This document shows positions 1-6,248 of a DNA stretch of 8,952 nt, in pieces. A program made the translations under genes and the position numbers. A model generated the notes under the pieces. The model was not told where the DNA came from. It was given only the letters and a program-made list of their open reading frames with translations, and did not search any database. The stretch comes from Bacteroidales bacterium (lineage in GTDB: Bacteria; Bacteroidota; Bacteroidia; Bacteroidales; Bacteroidaceae), in NCBI GenBank assembly GCA_004554665.1, contig SFKY01000089.1, positions 1 to 8,952 of the forward strand, in the 5' to 3' direction. Numbering within the stretch: the stretch's first letter is position 1; each line of letters opens with the position of its first letter.

Positions 1-13
1 GAAGTGGCACCCA

Positions 14-45
14 TTTGGCAGATTCGATTTTTTTTGCGAAATTTG
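14..45 (+). promoter_or_regulatory. Candidate dnaA promoter (Bacteroidota type)
   Basis: A TTTG at 14-17 is followed after exactly 20 nt by GAAATTTG at 38-45, which matches the Bacteroidota -33/-7 pattern (TTTG, 19-21 nt, TAnnTTTG) at all but the first base of the -7 box. Transcription would then begin near position 50 and give a leader of roughly 85 nt before the dnaA ATG. This is motif matching only; no other element in 1-135 fits better. Confidence 0.4.
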
Positions 46-135
46 CAATCCCTAACACCTTTTTTCTGTAGCCACAAGAAAGATGGGGAACGGCAAAGAA
101 ATTTTACAGTATAGGAAGCAAATTTTGTAAAGGCA

Positions 136-1554
136 ATGAAATCCTCTCATGATTCTCGTTGGGATAGTACGCTGGAACTGGTGCGGCAGAATGTTTCGTC
201 GCAGCAGTACGACACATGGTTTTGCCCCTTGGGCTTCGTTAAATACGAAGAAGCGGCCAAGGAGGTGTATGTCAGTGTGCCGAGCCCTTATATCTACGAG
301 TACATAGAGGAGCATTATATCGAACTGTTAGGTAGGGCGCTCCGGCAGTCGTTTGGGGCTCACGTGAAGTTGATGTATCAACTGCTCACCGACAAGGCGC
401 ATGGGTTGGCACAGACTGTCGAGGGCGACGAGACCACGGATGAAACTGCTGTGGACGCAGCACCGTCGGCTACAGACGAGACCGGTGGTGCAGAGGTATT
501 GGAGGCTATTGACCCACAGTTGAATATCCATCAGACATTTGCCAATTTTATCGAGGGCGACAGCAACAAGCTGCCCCGCTCGGTGGGATTGTCCATAGCC
601 GAGCATCCCCAATCGGCACAGTTTAATCCCATGTTCATCTATGGACCGTCAGGATGCGGCAAGACACACCTTATCAATGCCATAGGCGTGCGTACACGCC
701 AGCTCTATCCCAAGAAGCGGGTGCTCTATGTGAGTGCCAACCTCTTTCAGGTACAATATACCAATGCCGTGCGCCAAAACAAGTTCAATGATTTTATCCG
801 TTTCTATCAGACGATAGACATGCTTATCGTGGACGATGTCCAGGAGTGGGCGACAGGAGCCAAGACCCAGGACACCTTCTTCCACATCTTCAATCATCTT
901 TTCCGCAATGGCAAGCGTATCATCCTCGCTTCAGACCGTCCGCCAGTAGAACTGCAGGGCATGAACGAGCGGCTCATCACCCGATTCTCATGTGGCCTGA
1001 TTGCGGAGTTGGAGAAGCCCAACGTGCAGTTGTGCGTTGATATCCTGAAAAACAAGATACGCCGCGACGGTCTGACGATACCGGCCGATGTGGTGCAGTT
1101 TATCGCAGAGACGGCCAACGGCAGTGTGCGCGACTTGGAAGGCGTTGTCAACTCGTTGTTGGCCTACAGCGTGGTGTACAACAGCAAGATAGACATGCGG
1201 TTGGCTGAGCGCGTCATCAAGCGCGCGGTAAAGGTAGACGACAGGCCGCTCACGGTGGACGAGATTCTCGAGCGCGTGTGCCGTCACTATGGTGTAGCCC
1301 AGACGGGCGTATGCGGCAGGAGCCGCAAACGTGAACTGGTGGTGCCAAGACAGGTTGCCATGTATTTCGCTTCTAAGTTGACCAAGATGCCGGCAAGCCG
1401 TATCGGTAGGCTGATAGGTGGACGCGACCACTCCACCGTGATTCACAGCGTGTCTCAAGTGGAGCGCAGAATGCAGGTCGACAAAGCGTTTGCCGAAGAA
1501 TTGAGAAGCATCGAGAGCTCGTTTAAGCTGAAGGGAAGCACTGCTTCCTCTTAA
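136..1554 (+). CDS. dnaA: Chromosomal replication initiator protein DnaA
   Basis: Cytoplasmic AAA+ ATPase that binds DnaA boxes at oriC, melts the origin and recruits the helicase. The 472 residues are complete and of normal family length. Domain I is about 1-85, with the usual W28-F29 and a 'VPSPYIYEYIEEHY' stretch at 48-61. Domain II is an acidic, low-complexity linker, about 90-128. Domain III has Walker A GPSGCGKT (170-177), Walker B LIVDD (230-234), sensor I around S266-D267-R268, the arginine-finger region NERLITRF (277-284, R283) and sensor II GSVRDLEG (329-336, R332). Domain IV carries a basic loop (394-405) and the DnaA-box signature IGRLIGGRDHSTVIHS (423-438). The ATG at 136 fits Bacteroidales homologues, which begin a few residues before the conserved Trp; no strong ribosome site is visible, with only AAGG close to the ATG and AGGAAG at 113-118. 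One deviation is RFSCG after the arginine finger, where an aromatic residue is more usual than Cys. The gene stands alone, convergent with the next gene. Confidence 0.98.
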   Translation: MKSSHDSRWDSTLELVRQNVSSQQYDTWFCPLGFVKYEEAAKEVYVSVPSPYIYEYIEEHYIELLGRALRQSFGAHVKLMYQLLTDKAHGLAQTVEGDETTDETAVDAAPSATDETGGAEVLEAIDPQLNIHQTFANFIEGDSNKLPRSVGLSIAEHPQSAQFNPMFIYGPSGCGKTHLINAIGVRTRQLYPKKRVLYVSANLFQVQYTNAVRQNKFNDFIRFYQTIDMLIVDDVQEWATGAKTQDTFFHIFNHLFRNGKRIILASDRPPVELQGMNERLITRFSCGLIAELEKPNVQLCVDILKNKIRRDGLTIPADVVQFIAETANGSVRDLEGVVNSLLAYSVVYNSKIDMRLAERVIKRAVKVDDRPLTVDEILERVCRHYGVAQTGVCGRSRKRELVVPRQVAMYFASKLTKMPASRIGRLIGGRDHSTVIHSVSQVERRMQVDKAFAEELRSIESSFKLKGSTASS

Positions 1555-1559
1555 ACGGC

Positions 1560-1599
1560 AAAAAGCCACACCCGATGCCGGCTTGCGGCTGGGTGTGGC
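1560..1599 (-). terminator. Rho-independent terminator between convergent genes
   Basis: GCCACACCC (1565-1573) pairs perfectly with GGGTGTGGC (1591-1599). An inner stem, GCCG (1577-1580) with CGGC (1586-1589), closes a 5-nt loop. Read on the minus strand, the hairpin is followed at once by TTTTT (1564-1560), the classic intrinsic form, and lies 21 nt past the receptor stop codon. On the plus strand the stem begins 10 nt after the dnaA stop but has no U-run after it, so it would serve dnaA less well. Confidence 0.8.
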
Positions 1600-1620
1600 A
1601 GCATGAAAGTTAATAAGAAA

Positions 1621-3642
1621 CTAAAGTTTGACGGATATTCCTGCCATTACCCACAGACCTGGCTGGCGGATGCCTCCCAAATCGTAATAACGGTGGGCTG
1701 TAATGTTGTCTGCTTGTACGAAGAGGCGGTAATGTGTGGCTTCCCACTGTATCTTACCGTCTATTTTGCAGTACGGGCTATAACCATTCATGCGGTGTTG
1801 CCATCGCAAAGACCAGTTGGCCGACAGCAGACGCCATATTCTGTGGTCTACTGAGAGTGTCAGTTTGTCACGGAGGTAATCGAGCGCATAGAGCGATCGG
1901 TAGATGGGTTGCTCGGTCTCATGCCGCTGATGGATACGGGCGTAGCCCATGTCGATGCGCGTCACCCATGCATGGGGCATCCATGCGGTTGGGGTGATGG
2001 AGGCTTCGAAAGACACACCCATGTTGTCGAGCTTGCCGATGTTGGTGGCATGATAGCGCGTGCTCTCCTCTGTTTCATACACCCAATCTATCATATTGGT
2101 GCCGCGGCTGTAGAATCCGCTGATGCGGGCGCTGAATCCGTGTTGCCGATAGTCCACTCCGGTCTTGTAGGTGTCGTTGCGCTCCGGACTCAGGTTCACG
2201 TCGCCCTGTTGTACGGCGTTGGCCGTGTACAGGTCGGTATAGGTGGGCATGCGCAGGGCCTTGTTCCAGGACAGATAGAGTTTCCAATGGTCTGATGGGC
2301 GGTAACAGATATCCACACCGGGGTACCAACGGTATTTGCTGTCGAGACCCGAATTGCGGTTGGCCAGCATACCCGCCGACAGGGTAAAGCCCCCGAGGAT
2401 GATGTTGTGCTCCATATAGAAACTGGTATTCAGCCGTTTGCCCTCTCTGGTGTATTTCCGGTCGCTTCCGTGTATGTCTTTCCATTCGCTTTCGTCAAGT
2501 TCGTTGCCGTAGGCTGTACTCAAGACCCTGTCCCGACGGATATCGGCCCCGATGGCAGTCTTTCCGAGTGCCCAAGTGGCGTGCGCGTTGAGCGAACCGC
2601 CATACATGTCGGTGATGTGATAGTTTTCGCCGGCACTGGCACCTGCTTGCCCCCTGATGAGCTGGTAGTGGTCGTAGAATCTGTTCCAATAAGCGGTAGG
2701 CGTAATCTCGATCTGCTGGGGAAGACCGTGGATGCGTGCAGATACAGCCCCTACGATATGGCTGGTCTTTTCCCACTGGTCGTCGTACTTGGCCGAGTAA
2801 AACGTGTTGGCACCATAGTCCTGTCGGCTCATTCCCAACTGCCATGTCAAATCCACGTGCGACGTAGTCCAGATACCGTTGTAGTACAGTCGTCCCTTGT
2901 GGAAGTCGCTGTGTGGGGTGCCGCCATCTGACTGTGCATAACTGCCTCCTACGTGGTTGCTCACGTTTCCCGTCACCAGTGTGCCCGATGCGTCGCCTTG
3001 CACCGTGCCATACGAACCAGCCTGCACACCTGCTTGGGCACAGGAGACGGCATCCCGTCGGGTCACGATGTTGATGGCTCCGTTGAAAGCCGAAGTGCCC
3101 ATCACACGTGCAGCAGCTCCTTCGAGCACTTCGATGCGCTCGATGTCGGAAAGCGAAACTGGGAAATCGGAGGCGTTGTGTCCTGTCTGCGGATTGGAAA
3201 TGCAGACACCGTTGAGCAGCAGGGTAATCTGGTCAAACGTACCGCCATTGATAGATATGTCCGTCTGTACACCAAAGCCGCCGCGCTGACGGACGTCCAC
3301 GCCCACGGCTAATTTTAAAACATCGTTGAGGGTTGTCGCCGCCGCACGGTTAATCTCGTCGCGGGTGATAACCTTCACCATTTTGGCCGACTGCAGTGCA
3401 GTCAGCGGCGCCCGTGATCCTGTGACCACCACTTCGTCCAGCTTCACCTCTATATGGTTCAGGCTGTCGCTTGCTGCCTCCGGTTGCGTGCTGATGCCCT
3501 CTGCCTTGGCATGGCTTAGGGTTGCGATGCTCAACACGCCCACTATCACTTCTTTGCCCAGACAGGAAAAGAGCGAATAGCCCTTGTTGGAGAAGCGTTT
3601 GAAACGAAATCTTTGGCGCTTGTTAAACAATAATTTTTCCAT
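1621..3642 (-). CDS. TonB-dependent outer-membrane receptor, BtuB/siderophore-type, substrate unknown
   Basis: Outer-membrane beta-barrel that takes up a scarce ligand using TonB/ExbBD energy. From the ATG at 3642 it has 673 residues, the size of compact BtuB/FepA-type receptors, with no carboxypeptidase-like N-terminal domain. In order: a long basic N-terminus (1-30, including RFRFKRFSNK at 11-20), a hydrophobic stretch ending in AKA, with predicted cleavage near residue 47, a TonB box DEVVVTGSR (69-77), a plug with 'INGGTFDQITLLLNG' (131-145) and 'IERIEVLEGAAARVMGTS' (167-184) leading to 'FNGAINIVTRR', then the barrel from about 200 to the terminal VKL. The frame extends four codons further to a TTG at 3654, but that overlaps the candidate -7 box, so the ATG is preferred. 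It is a single gene between a terminator and a repeat block. Cobalamin is a plausible ligand because the plug resembles BtuB-like Bacteroidales proteins, but no B12 riboswitch is visible and the substrate is inference. Confidence 0.9.
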   Translation of the reverse strand: MEKLLFNKRQRFRFKRFSNKGYSLFSCLGKEVIVGVLSIATLSHAKAEGISTQPEAASDSLNHIEVKLDEVVVTGSRAPLTALQSAKMVKVITRDEINRAAATTLNDVLKLAVGVDVRQRGGFGVQTDISINGGTFDQITLLLNGVCISNPQTGHNASDFPVSLSDIERIEVLEGAAARVMGTSAFNGAINIVTRRDAVSCAQAGVQAGSYGTVQGDASGTLVTGNVSNHVGGSYAQSDGGTPHSDFHKGRLYYNGIWTTSHVDLTWQLGMSRQDYGANTFYSAKYDDQWEKTSHIVGAVSARIHGLPQQIEITPTAYWNRFYDHYQLIRGQAGASAGENYHITDMYGGSLNAHATWALGKTAIGADIRRDRVLSTAYGNELDESEWKDIHGSDRKYTREGKRLNTSFYMEHNIILGGFTLSAGMLANRNSGLDSKYRWYPGVDICYRPSDHWKLYLSWNKALRMPTYTDLYTANAVQQGDVNLSPERNDTYKTGVDYRQHGFSARISGFYSRGTNMIDWVYETEESTRYHATNIGKLDNMGVSFEASITPTAWMPHAWVTRIDMGYARIHQRHETEQPIYRSLYALDYLRDKLTLSVDHRIWRLLSANWSLRWQHRMNGYSPYCKIDGKIQWEATHYRLFVQADNITAHRYYDLGGIRQPGLWVMAGISVKL

Positions 3643-3651
3643 AATCGCCTG

Positions 3652-3659
3652 CAAAGGTA
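3652..3659 (-). promoter_or_regulatory. Candidate -7 element of the receptor gene
   Basis: Read on the minus strand this is TACCTTTG followed by CA, an exact match to the Bacteroidota -7 box TAnnTTTG. Only nine bases lie between it and the receptor ATG at 3642, so the mRNA would be leaderless or nearly so. No TTG is seen at the expected -33 spacing, where the AT-rich repeat lies, which lowers confidence. Confidence 0.4.
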
Positions 3660-3660
3660 A

Positions 3661-3810
3661 GAATTAATTCATAATTAAGAATTCATAATTCACATTTTTT
3701 TTAATTCATAATTCACTTTTCCAATTCATAATTCACAATTAAGAATTCATAATTGGGGGGGATAAAACAGTATTCTTAATTATGAATTATGAATTCTTAA
3801 TTGTGAATTA
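3661..3810. repeat. AT-rich direct and inverted repeat block
   Basis: The spacer between the receptor and propeller genes is built from variants of one short word. The 14-mer AATTCATAATTCAC occurs at 3680-3693, 3703-3716 and 3723-3736. Inverted copies follow. A perfect 25-nt arm at 3730-3754 is the reverse complement of 3785-3809, and a perfect 17-nt arm at 3666-3682 is the reverse complement of 3772-3788. The two inner 25-nt arms enclose a 30-nt loop that begins with seven Gs (3755-3761). The block contains no coding frame worth keeping and contrasts strongly in composition with its GC-rich neighbours. It could be an interspersed intergenic repeat, a remnant of a miniature mobile element, or a structured 3' end for the propeller mRNA; the sequence does not decide. 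Confidence 0.85.
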
Positions 3811-3821
3811 AAAGAAGTGGA

Positions 3822-5618
3822 TTATTTCACCTTCACATTATCTATCAGAATGGTGGTGGGAGCCACACGCTCATCGCATCCGGGAAGCGGCGGGCATGGG
3901 TCTTGGTTGGGAGTCTGTCGGTCTGGCAGACAGCGGTAGTCACCGGTGCGCAGGCTCAGACGTTCGGGTGCCTTGGCACTGTGCAGGGCTGCCACGGTTT
4001 GGTTGCCAAAAGTCACTTGACCGTTGCCCAGATGCAGGCTTATGCGCTGCCATTGGCCGCAGGTGTAGGTGCCTACGGGCTGTCCGCAGAGCGTCATGGC
4101 ACCTTTGGACAAGTGCAGACAGGCTATGCGCTCACCATGTCGGTCGGTCACGTCTATCTCAAACGGCGCCTCGCCCTCCTCTTTCACCATGACATCCAGC
4201 GCTATTTCTACCTCTGATTTTGCCTCAAAGACACGAATTGCCCGCGCATAGTCGTAACGGTCAGAGTCGGTGAGGCACAGCTGGTGGCTGTCGTTGACAT
4301 ATACCTCTGCCCATCGTGGCCGATAGATGTTCCAGTGGGGCACGGGCGCATGAGGAGCGAGGTCGTCGAAGTTGTCGTCCACCTCTCCCGACCAAGTAGT
4401 CTTCATGGGCAGTGGCACGCGGCTTACCCATACATCCTCTTTGTTTACCGTGTAGGCCAGCCACAGGTCATTGCCGGGAGGTGTGGTCTCGCCCTCGGTG
4501 ATGCCACGGACATAACAGGGACCGAAATCCTTGTTCTCGCCCATGAATCGGCGTGGGGGAACCTCGCCATGCACCACGCATATCGAGTCGAACGTGATGC
4601 CGTCATCGCTGGTGATGGCTACCAGTGGATAGCGGTAGGGCTGGGTCTCGATGGGATTATAGCAGATGGCCCACCGTCCGTCGGCCGTGCGCTGCCCCCA
4701 TTGCTTTCCGCCCGCCATGATGAGCGAAGGCACGCGCACGGGCGTGCTCCATGTCTCGCCCTCGTCGGCCGACAGCGCCGCGTACGACCATTTCCACAGG
4801 GCCACCACCTTGCCGTCGCGTCGGTGGAAGTAAGAAGTGGCCTGCACCCGATTGATAGAATCCTTGAGATGGTAAAAGCCGTCGAGCCCACGGTCCTCGT
4901 CAATCCACTGGAGAGTCTTGAGTTTGTCGTTGAGCAAAGCTTTGCAGGCCTCCTTGAACCCCTTGTCCTTGGAAGAGGTGTAAAAGGGGTAGGAGGTGTT
5001 GGTTTCATTCCATGAGGTGTGCGATGAATAGCGGATGAAGTAGATAGGCCCCAGAGTGCCGTCTTCCTTCACCTCTCGCGCCACGCGGCCGATGCCACCC
5101 TCTTTGAAAGGATTGTAGCTGTGTCCGTAAAAGGCCACCACGAGCAGGCGGCCGTTGGGAGCGGTGTAGAAGCCCATGCGCTGGTGCATGATGTATCCGT
5201 AATAAGGTTTGGGGATGGTGACACCCTCGGGAGCCTTGTAGGGAGGGAATGCCACTATCGGACGGCTCCAGTTTCTTCCGTCGGCAGAGGTGACAAGCAG
5301 TGTCTGCCCCGGCGGCTGTTGCTCGTCAATGGGATTGGAAAGATACTCCAAGTAGAATTTGCCGCGCCAGTAAGTTATGTTGGCAGCGTGGTTGTATGTC
5401 CAGCCATAGCCTTCGGCCTCTTCAGGATGGCTTCGGTTGGCTCTCATTACTTGTATGTTCTCAGTACCGATAGCATATCTGAACCCACCGTCGTGCAGAC
5501 GTGGGTTGCAGATTTCACCTCCGATATAGCTTACAGGCTCGTTTGCAGTGCCCGTTTGGGCAGATGCCAGCGCCGGCATACAGGTCAGCGCCAGCATCCA
5601 TAGTTGTCTCATCTTCAT
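3822..5618 (-). CDS. Secreted Asp-box beta-propeller protein, sialidase-like fold (probable glycan-active enzyme)
   Basis: A 598-residue exported protein of the broad BNR/sialidase-like group. Residues 1-20 are a signal peptide ending in ALASA before Q21; there is no lipobox cysteine at the cleavage point. The propeller (about 30-405) holds three Asp-box-like turns: SADGRNW (111-117), the canonical SADEGETW (283-290) and the degenerate SDDGITF (337-343). A beta-sandwich, perhaps concanavalin-like, follows (about 410-598) and ends in ILIDNVKVK. Near its end is a loop rich in Cys and Pro with C563, C575 and C581. Asp boxes are structural and do not reveal the substrate; sialidases, other propeller glycosidases and propeller polysaccharide lyases all remain possible, and I cannot point to a sialidase arginine triad. 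The ATG at 5618 gives a full signal peptide; the ATG at 5612 would also serve. It lies 35 nt beyond the thiamine transporter gene on the same strand, so read-through is possible, but a promoter-like box is also present in the gap. Confidence 0.8.
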   Translation of the reverse strand: MKMRQLWMLALTCMPALASAQTGTANEPVSYIGGEICNPRLHDGGFRYAIGTENIQVMRANRSHPEEAEGYGWTYNHAANITYWRGKFYLEYLSNPIDEQQPPGQTLLVTSADGRNWSRPIVAFPPYKAPEGVTIPKPYYGYIMHQRMGFYTAPNGRLLVVAFYGHSYNPFKEGGIGRVAREVKEDGTLGPIYFIRYSSHTSWNETNTSYPFYTSSKDKGFKEACKALLNDKLKTLQWIDEDRGLDGFYHLKDSINRVQATSYFHRRDGKVVALWKWSYAALSADEGETWSTPVRVPSLIMAGGKQWGQRTADGRWAICYNPIETQPYRYPLVAITSDDGITFDSICVVHGEVPPRRFMGENKDFGPCYVRGITEGETTPPGNDLWLAYTVNKEDVWVSRVPLPMKTTWSGEVDDNFDDLAPHAPVPHWNIYRPRWAEVYVNDSHQLCLTDSDRYDYARAIRVFEAKSEVEIALDVMVKEEGEAPFEIDVTDRHGERIACLHLSKGAMTLCGQPVGTYTCGQWQRISLHLGNGQVTFGNQTVAALHSAKAPERLSLRTGDYRCLPDRQTPNQDPCPPLPGCDERVAPTTILIDNVKVK

Positions 5619-5641
5619 GTCGTTCTTAGGTTAGGATGAGA

Positions 5642-5674
5642 CAAAAATACAAATTATTTCTGAGATACCACCAA
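5642..5674 (-). promoter_or_regulatory. Candidate promoter of the propeller gene
   Basis: On the minus strand TATTTTTG (5649-5642) matches the Bacteroidota -7 box TAnnTTTG, with TTG at 5674-5672, 22 nt upstream and slightly beyond the usual 19-21 nt spacing. It begins inside the last codons of the transporter gene and would start transcription a little upstream of the ATG at 5618. It suggests that the propeller gene can be expressed apart from the thiamine operon. Such boxes are easily found by chance in AT-rich gaps. Confidence 0.35.
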
Positions 5675-6247
5675 TTTTTTCCACCTAAAATATCCCATGA
5701 CCGCTATGATGACATAGAGTCCGTAAAGGCTGGCCTTGAACGGGATATCCTTATAGAAATAGAGCACACAGGTTACCACGTCTACGGCTATCCATACCAG
5801 CCACTGCTCCAGATACTTGTGTGCGAGCGCCCAGATGCCCACAATGCTCACCGCTGTGGTGAAACTGTCGGCCACCGGTACGCGCGAGTCGGTCAATGTG
5901 ACCAGCAGCAGATAGATGACCGCCCACAGCACCAGCGCGATGCCGCTCCATAGTATCAGCAGATGTTGCGGGATGTGCGTGATGGGCAGTTCCTCTTGCT
6001 CTTTCTGCCCGCTACGCTTGCCCCACTTCCAGGTACAGAATCCATAGACGGTCATACAGATGTAGTAGAACTCCATGCCGCAGTCGGCATAGAGTCCTTT
6101 CTGATAATACAATACGATGCCCAGCGCCTGCATGGCCAGTCCCACAGGCCAAAGCCACAGAGAGGCCCGGTATTCGAACAGGATATAGGCGAGACCCAAC
6201 ACCGTGGTGGTGATATCGAGCCAGTGTGCGGTGATAAATGCTTCCAT
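5654..6247 (-). CDS. pnuT: PnuC-family inner-membrane transporter, probable thiamine transporter PnuT
   Basis: A 197-residue polytopic membrane protein of the PnuC vitamin-facilitator family, which moves nicotinamide riboside, riboflavin or thiamine across the inner membrane, with phosphorylation inside the cell trapping the vitamin. Hydrophobic segments lie at about 10-28, 30-48, 56-73, 95-118, 127-145, 147-165 and 170-187, followed by a basic tail RWKK (188-191). Family-like features include W31-W33 near the second segment, YADCGMEFYYICMTVYG (53-69) and the W149/W152/D156 cluster late in the protein. The family alone does not fix the vitamin. Thiamine is inferred because the gene starts one base after the stop of a receptor gene that lies directly behind a TPP riboswitch, an arrangement known for PnuT in Bacteroidota. 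A nicotinamide riboside role is the main alternative. The start at 6247 is the only ATG that gives the full first segment; it is probably translationally coupled to the receptor. Confidence 0.9.
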   Translation of the reverse strand: MEAFITAHWLDITTTVLGLAYILFEYRASLWLWPVGLAMQALGIVLYYQKGLYADCGMEFYYICMTVYGFCTWKWGKRSGQKEQEELPITHIPQHLLILWSGIALVLWAVIYLLLVTLTDSRVPVADSFTTAVSIVGIWALAHKYLEQWLVWIAVDVVTCVLYFYKDIPFKASLYGLYVIIAVMGYFRWKKLVVSQK

Positions 6248-6248
6248 A

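Noticed and set aside
988..1569. Open frame of 193 codons on the minus strand opposite the dnaA 3' half
   Set aside because: It overlaps the most conserved AAA+ and DNA-binding parts of dnaA, and its product resembles no known protein.
1577..1599. Terminator for dnaA on the plus strand
   Set aside because: The hairpin is present, but on the plus strand it is followed by AGCATGAAAG with no U-run; the intrinsic terminator form exists only on the minus strand.
3643..3654. TTG start at 3654 for the BtuB-type receptor, four codons upstream of the ATG
   Set aside because: The TTG lies within the candidate -7 box TACCTTTG and would not be transcribed from that promoter; the ATG at 3642 keeps the whole basic N-terminus.
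3755..3761. G7 tract as a phase-variation switch
   Set aside because: It lies in the loop of an intergenic inverted repeat, outside any coding frame and not placed between promoter boxes, so slippage would not obviously switch a gene.
4284..5015. Open frame of 243 codons on the plus strand inside the propeller gene
   Set aside because: It is antisense to the propeller coding frame, shows no recognisable family features, and arises from the low stop frequency opposite a GC-rich gene.
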